The position numbers and the translations under genes are program-made. From positions 3,410,001 to 3,474,000 of the forward strand of contig JAFFSR010000004.1 of NCBI GenBank assembly GCA_017163975.1: a stretch of 64,000 nt of DNA, given 5' to 3'. Shown here in pieces: positions 60,903 to 64,000 of the stretch (positions within the stretch are counted from its first letter, which is position 1; every line of letters starts with the position of its first letter). This DNA comes from Anastatus disparis. Its lineage: Eukaryota; Arthropoda; Insecta; Hymenoptera; Eupelmidae. A model generated the notes under the pieces. The model saw nothing but the letters and a program-made list of their open reading frames with translations. It was not told the origin of the DNA and searched no databases.

Positions 60903-62789
60903 ATGATTTTCGATAAAATTATATTAAGAGTAGCATATTTATTAATTATTATTTCTACCGTTAGCTGTTATGATGTCAGTGATATTATTGAATGTGTTGC
61001 TAATTATGCATTTACAACTCTACACATGAACTATATAATGTTATTTACTTTTTCAATACGGCGTTCTTTTATACTTACATCAATAATTGAAAAATTTATA
61101 AATACTCTGCCAGCTTTAAACGTAAACATTGGAGAAATAATAAATATCTCAAATGATCAAAAATTATCACCTGTGAAAACATTAATAAAATCTGATCATA
61201 ACATATATAAAATTCTATTCTTTGATGTTGATAATAACAGTAATAATACTTTGAAACAACTAATATTTTATTTTGAATTTATTTTAATGAAATTAACTAG
61301 AAGTGGGATGCAACCTCATTATCTTATCTTCCTAACAAGTCAAAAGACCATTCCACAAATACAAGATTTTCTTAATACTCTATGGAAATCTAAGGCTTTA
61401 TTGTTTATTACTGTGATTGAAATTATTGCAAAACCTAACTTCGAAATTCATTTATTCGAAATTAATTTTCAAAATTCTAATTTTAATGCATCAATACATC
61501 AATATAATCCATTTAAAAACAGCTATAGTGTTGAAACCTTTTCAGAAAATATTTTATTGTATCATGATGAAATGAAAAATTTGCATGGGTATAACCTAGT
61601 TGCAGGAGGTATTATTGATACTACTTTTGTCAATAAACCAAAAAATGGTTTTAAAAGTGATATATGGAATGCAATGGATGGTACTAACGTTTCGATAACT
61701 AAAATTATAACTGATTTAATAAATTGCACTGTCGATGTTAAAGTATTAAACCATGAAGGTAATGCATTACGGAATTATCTTGAAAACAGTAGCATTAATT
61801 TTTTAATAAATTTTTCTCCACTGACTATATTAAGATTTGAGGAATCTTGCTGTATCTTACCTAATGTAGATCCTTTCAAAATGTTGATAAAGCAAAATAT
61901 CATTTATGAAAATACTACACCTTGGAATTTAATTATGCAGGCGATTTTTATTATCTTTATGATTCTTTTTATTACTATTTTCACACATTTATTGAAGCTT
62001 CACAAAAACGTATGGACAGTCTTTAATATAACTATTGTTTCATTTGGATTCTCGGGAAAAATGCCACAGAAAGCAGCAGATAGATTAATCTTTTTGTGCT
62101 TAATTTTTTTATCAGCAACTTATTCAACTCAAATTTTGGAACTGTTATTTGAAATGCAATTGAGACAAGCGAAGTTTCTAGATTTTAAATCATTTCAAGA
62201 TGTAATAGAATCTAATATAACCTTATTTATTAGTAAGGATGTGAAAAAGTACTTAGGTCTATATCAACCTGAGTTAATGAAAATATCCTCTGTAGTAAAT
62301 ACATCACAATTTTCATGTGATTTATCGCAACTCGAAAATATTAGCAATACCTGTGTTACGCTTAGTATGCTCTCATCGACATTCGCTGAAACGTTTTCTC
62401 AACCTCAAAAGGGGTGGATTTTAAGTAAAGTTTATGAACCTATTCTTCAGGTATTTAAAATGAAGCGCTTATCGCCAAATTCACCTTTTCATGAGAGATT
62501 CAATATGATAATACAGCGAGCATTAGATTCCGGTATTCCAAATTATATATATTATTGTAACATGAGAAAACATTTATTCCTCGTAGTGACAAAACTTACA
62601 AAAGATAAATTCATACCTTACTTGAGTAAGCAGACTGTAAATTATACAAATTTAATTGCAGAAAGAGAACTATTGACGAAAATAGTGTACGTTCTTGGAA
62701 TTGGATATGTAATGTCACTTTCAATTTTTGTATTGGAAATATTATATAATCAGCTAAAAGTAAAAGTAAAAAATATATTACGCACATAA
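60903..62789 (+). CDS. Divergent ionotropic receptor (IR), intact
   Basis: 628 residues, intronless, from ATG 60903 (MIFDKIILRVAYLL); a TTG three codons upstream is not a likely start. Same architecture as 20023-21897: signal peptide, ligand-binding region (CQPQKGW-type text: FSQPQKGWILSKVYEP), TM1 about 340-364 (WNLIMQAIFIIFMILFITIF), VSFGFSGKMPQK before TM2 about 393-413 (RLIFLCLIFLSATYSTQILE), TM3 about 588-612 (TKIVYVLGIGYVMSLSIFVL). Alignment by eye to the other gene is continuous from end to end with changes concentrated in the ligand-binding parts. No stop or shift. The orientation is opposite to the first copy, about 39 kb away, so duplication was not a simple tandem event. Ligand unknown. 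Confidence 0.88.
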   Translation: MIFDKIILRVAYLLIIISTVSCYDVSDIIECVANYAFTTLHMNYIMLFTFSIRRSFILTSIIEKFINTLPALNVNIGEIINISNDQKLSPVKTLIKSDHNIYKILFFDVDNNSNNTLKQLIFYFEFILMKLTRSGMQPHYLIFLTSQKTIPQIQDFLNTLWKSKALLFITVIEIIAKPNFEIHLFEINFQNSNFNASIHQYNPFKNSYSVETFSENILLYHDEMKNLHGYNLVAGGIIDTTFVNKPKNGFKSDIWNAMDGTNVSITKIITDLINCTVDVKVLNHEGNALRNYLENSSINFLINFSPLTILRFEESCCILPNVDPFKMLIKQNIIYENTTPWNLIMQAIFIIFMILFITIFTHLLKLHKNVWTVFNITIVSFGFSGKMPQKAADRLIFLCLIFLSATYSTQILELLFEMQLRQAKFLDFKSFQDVIESNITLFISKDVKKYLGLYQPELMKISSVVNTSQFSCDLSQLENISNTCVTLSMLSSTFAETFSQPQKGWILSKVYEPILQVFKMKRLSPNSPFHERFNMIIQRALDSGIPNYIYYCNMRKHLFLVVTKLTKDKFIPYLSKQTVNYTNLIAERELLTKIVYVLGIGYVMSLSIFVLEILYNQLKVKVKNILRT

Positions 62790-63638
62790 ACAATCGTTAA
62801 TCATGTAAAAGTTGACTTTCACACATGTACACCAGGCAAAAATAAAATCCTATTTATTTGTTTTCTTTAACTTTAAAGATTTCGATTCTTAGTTTGCGAT
62901 TGACTCTTATTCTGCTGTGTTTTTGCCGTGTACATGACCACGCTTTTAAAAAATACCTAATATTATTAAGATATTGTTTTACTTTTAATCAATTACAGCA
63001 TTTAAAACTATTATCGTATGATATTTAAAATACACTATAATTCTTTGATATTTTCTCACTTTGTATTGATATAGAAATATATAATGAAATAAATATAGTT
63101 TGCCACAACTGTACTGTTTTTTATTTATATCATCTTTTTGTTTCTTTATAGGAACATATTATAACCAATCAATTTTTCATATTTAAATCTCTTTAAAAAA
63201 ATGTACAATAATATAAATTTATGTAAATAAAATACTGAATTTGACATTAAAAAATTAGATTTTATAATCTAAATTTATTTTAAGCAGCTATTTGATATTA
63301 CTAAATCTAAATATTATCAATTTTTGAATATTTAATATTAATTGATATTGATTTTGACAAAGTTAATGTGATGTGTACAAAAAACGCTGCCAAGTGCTTT
63401 AGCGCAATGCTTTTTCATAGAGCTCATTTTTAAATGTGATATTCCAATGTAAAAAATGATATTATCAGCAATATATCCCAATATCTTTAATATAACTTGT
63501 AAATGATTTGATATCTCTTCGCATCCAAGATTTTTTTGGTTTTCAAATTAATAGAAAATATAAAGAAAAAAAAAGGAAAAAAGCTGATTTGTCATAAAAC
63601 AATTATTTATTCAAAACAGCATTAAACAAAATTAAATT
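62790..63638. other. IR 3' flank and element fragment
   Basis: No gene. 62915-63100 resembles the 3' flank of the first IR gene. At 63388-63440 there is a head fragment of the tandem-monomer element (AAGTGCTTTAGCGCAATGC). Confidence 0.5.
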
Positions 63639-63800
63639 CGCCAACTAGCGGTGCCCTTTATGCATACTGAAACTGGCAGGAATTCCTTCGAAGTTCAAGG
63701 TCCGCATTTTTGGAACTCCCTGCCTGCTGAGATTAAACATCTTCCATCTATCAGCAGGTTCAAGGAAACAATGAGGGGCTACTTGCTCAACCTTGGTTGA
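63639..63800 (+). pseudogene. LINE ORF2 C-terminal fragment
   Basis: 54 codons in frame ending in TGA: RQLAVPFMHTETGRNSF, then VQGPHFWNSLPAEIKHL and SRFKETMRGYLLNLG. The phrase pattern (x-VQGPxxWNSLPxEI) is the C-terminus of CR1/Jockey-type LINE reverse transcriptases. The upstream polymerase is absent, so this is a 5'-truncated copy. The same tail occurs at 22976-23060. Confidence 0.72.
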
Positions 63801-64000
63801 ATTTCATAATTTTAATTCATATGTTAATTTATTTTCATAATGTCCCATTTTTTAATCGACATATTTTTTAGTATCCTGCCTACTGTACATGTTAGTGATC
63901 CACTTCAGCTATGATTTAATACAGGCATTTTTTAAAAAGCATCAACATATTTTTCTGGAAAGAACCCCTGATAGAAATTGAAACGTTTTTTTTTCACCAT
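63801..64000. other. LINE 3' UTR-like end, no gene
   Basis: Follows the LINE stop codon and resembles the sequence after 23060; nothing else seen. Confidence 0.45.

Overview
The window is AT-rich animal DNA, almost certainly from an insect. A hymenopteran (parasitoid wasp or ant) is my best guess, from the divergent intronless ionotropic receptors and the style of the mobile elements, but nothing here proves the order. The only host genes I can support are two long, intact, closely related chemosensory ionotropic-receptor (IR) genes at 20023-21897 (-) and 60903-62789 (+), plus a broken third copy at 32419-32793. Nearly everything else is mobile DNA, much of it nested.

Layout. 1-7013: a Ty3/gypsy LTR retrotransposon on the minus strand with gag, pol (three in-frame stops), a small third ORF, a Lys-type primer-binding site and nearly identical LTRs. 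7391-8668: LINE ORF1 remnant. 9006-16157: a Copia element with 243-bp LTRs that look identical, a perfect 5-bp target duplication, PBS and PPT, but a ruined interior lacking most of integrase. 17152-19256: an element made of ~165-bp tandem monomers and a (CA)n tract. 22281-28897: a thicket of foldback elements, including TTAA-flanked elements apparently nested in one another and three 134-138-bp palindromes with shared tips but unrelated arms. 28905-31760: DIRS-like retrotransposon remnant. 32419-33250: IR fragment hit by a tRNA-derived SINE with an 18-bp target duplication.

33252-49157 is a 15.9-kb Maverick/Polinton, the most complete system here. It has terminal inverted repeats, protein-primed PolB (one intron inside an endonuclease-VII-like motif), an OB-fold-like small protein, a chromodomain integrase, a phospholipase A2-adenain-type protease fusion, a penton-like minor capsid protein, a 48-residue basic ORF starting in the penton stop codon, and a hexon-like major capsid gene split by a 664-bp MITE. 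It also has a five-exon Ser/Pro-rich gene and two divergent paralogues of a Maverick protein of unknown function at opposite ends. I find no packaging ATPase. Two late-type transcription units carry TATA boxes about 30 bp upstream of TCA-type initiators.

52743-58169: a second gypsy-like element (gag, protease, start of RT, end of integrase, one LTR) whose centre is lost around a 1.15-kb foldback element. 58170-58945: second copy of the tandem-monomer element. 59293-60270: the same MITE family that broke the capsid gene, carrying another MITE. 60903-62789: second IR gene. 63639-63800: LINE ORF2 tail.

The least expected signals are RNA-like: the gypsy LTR carries three consecutive hairpins with one conserved loop and stems that co-vary, and the unrelated Copia leader carries five hairpins with a different conserved loop and co-varying stems.
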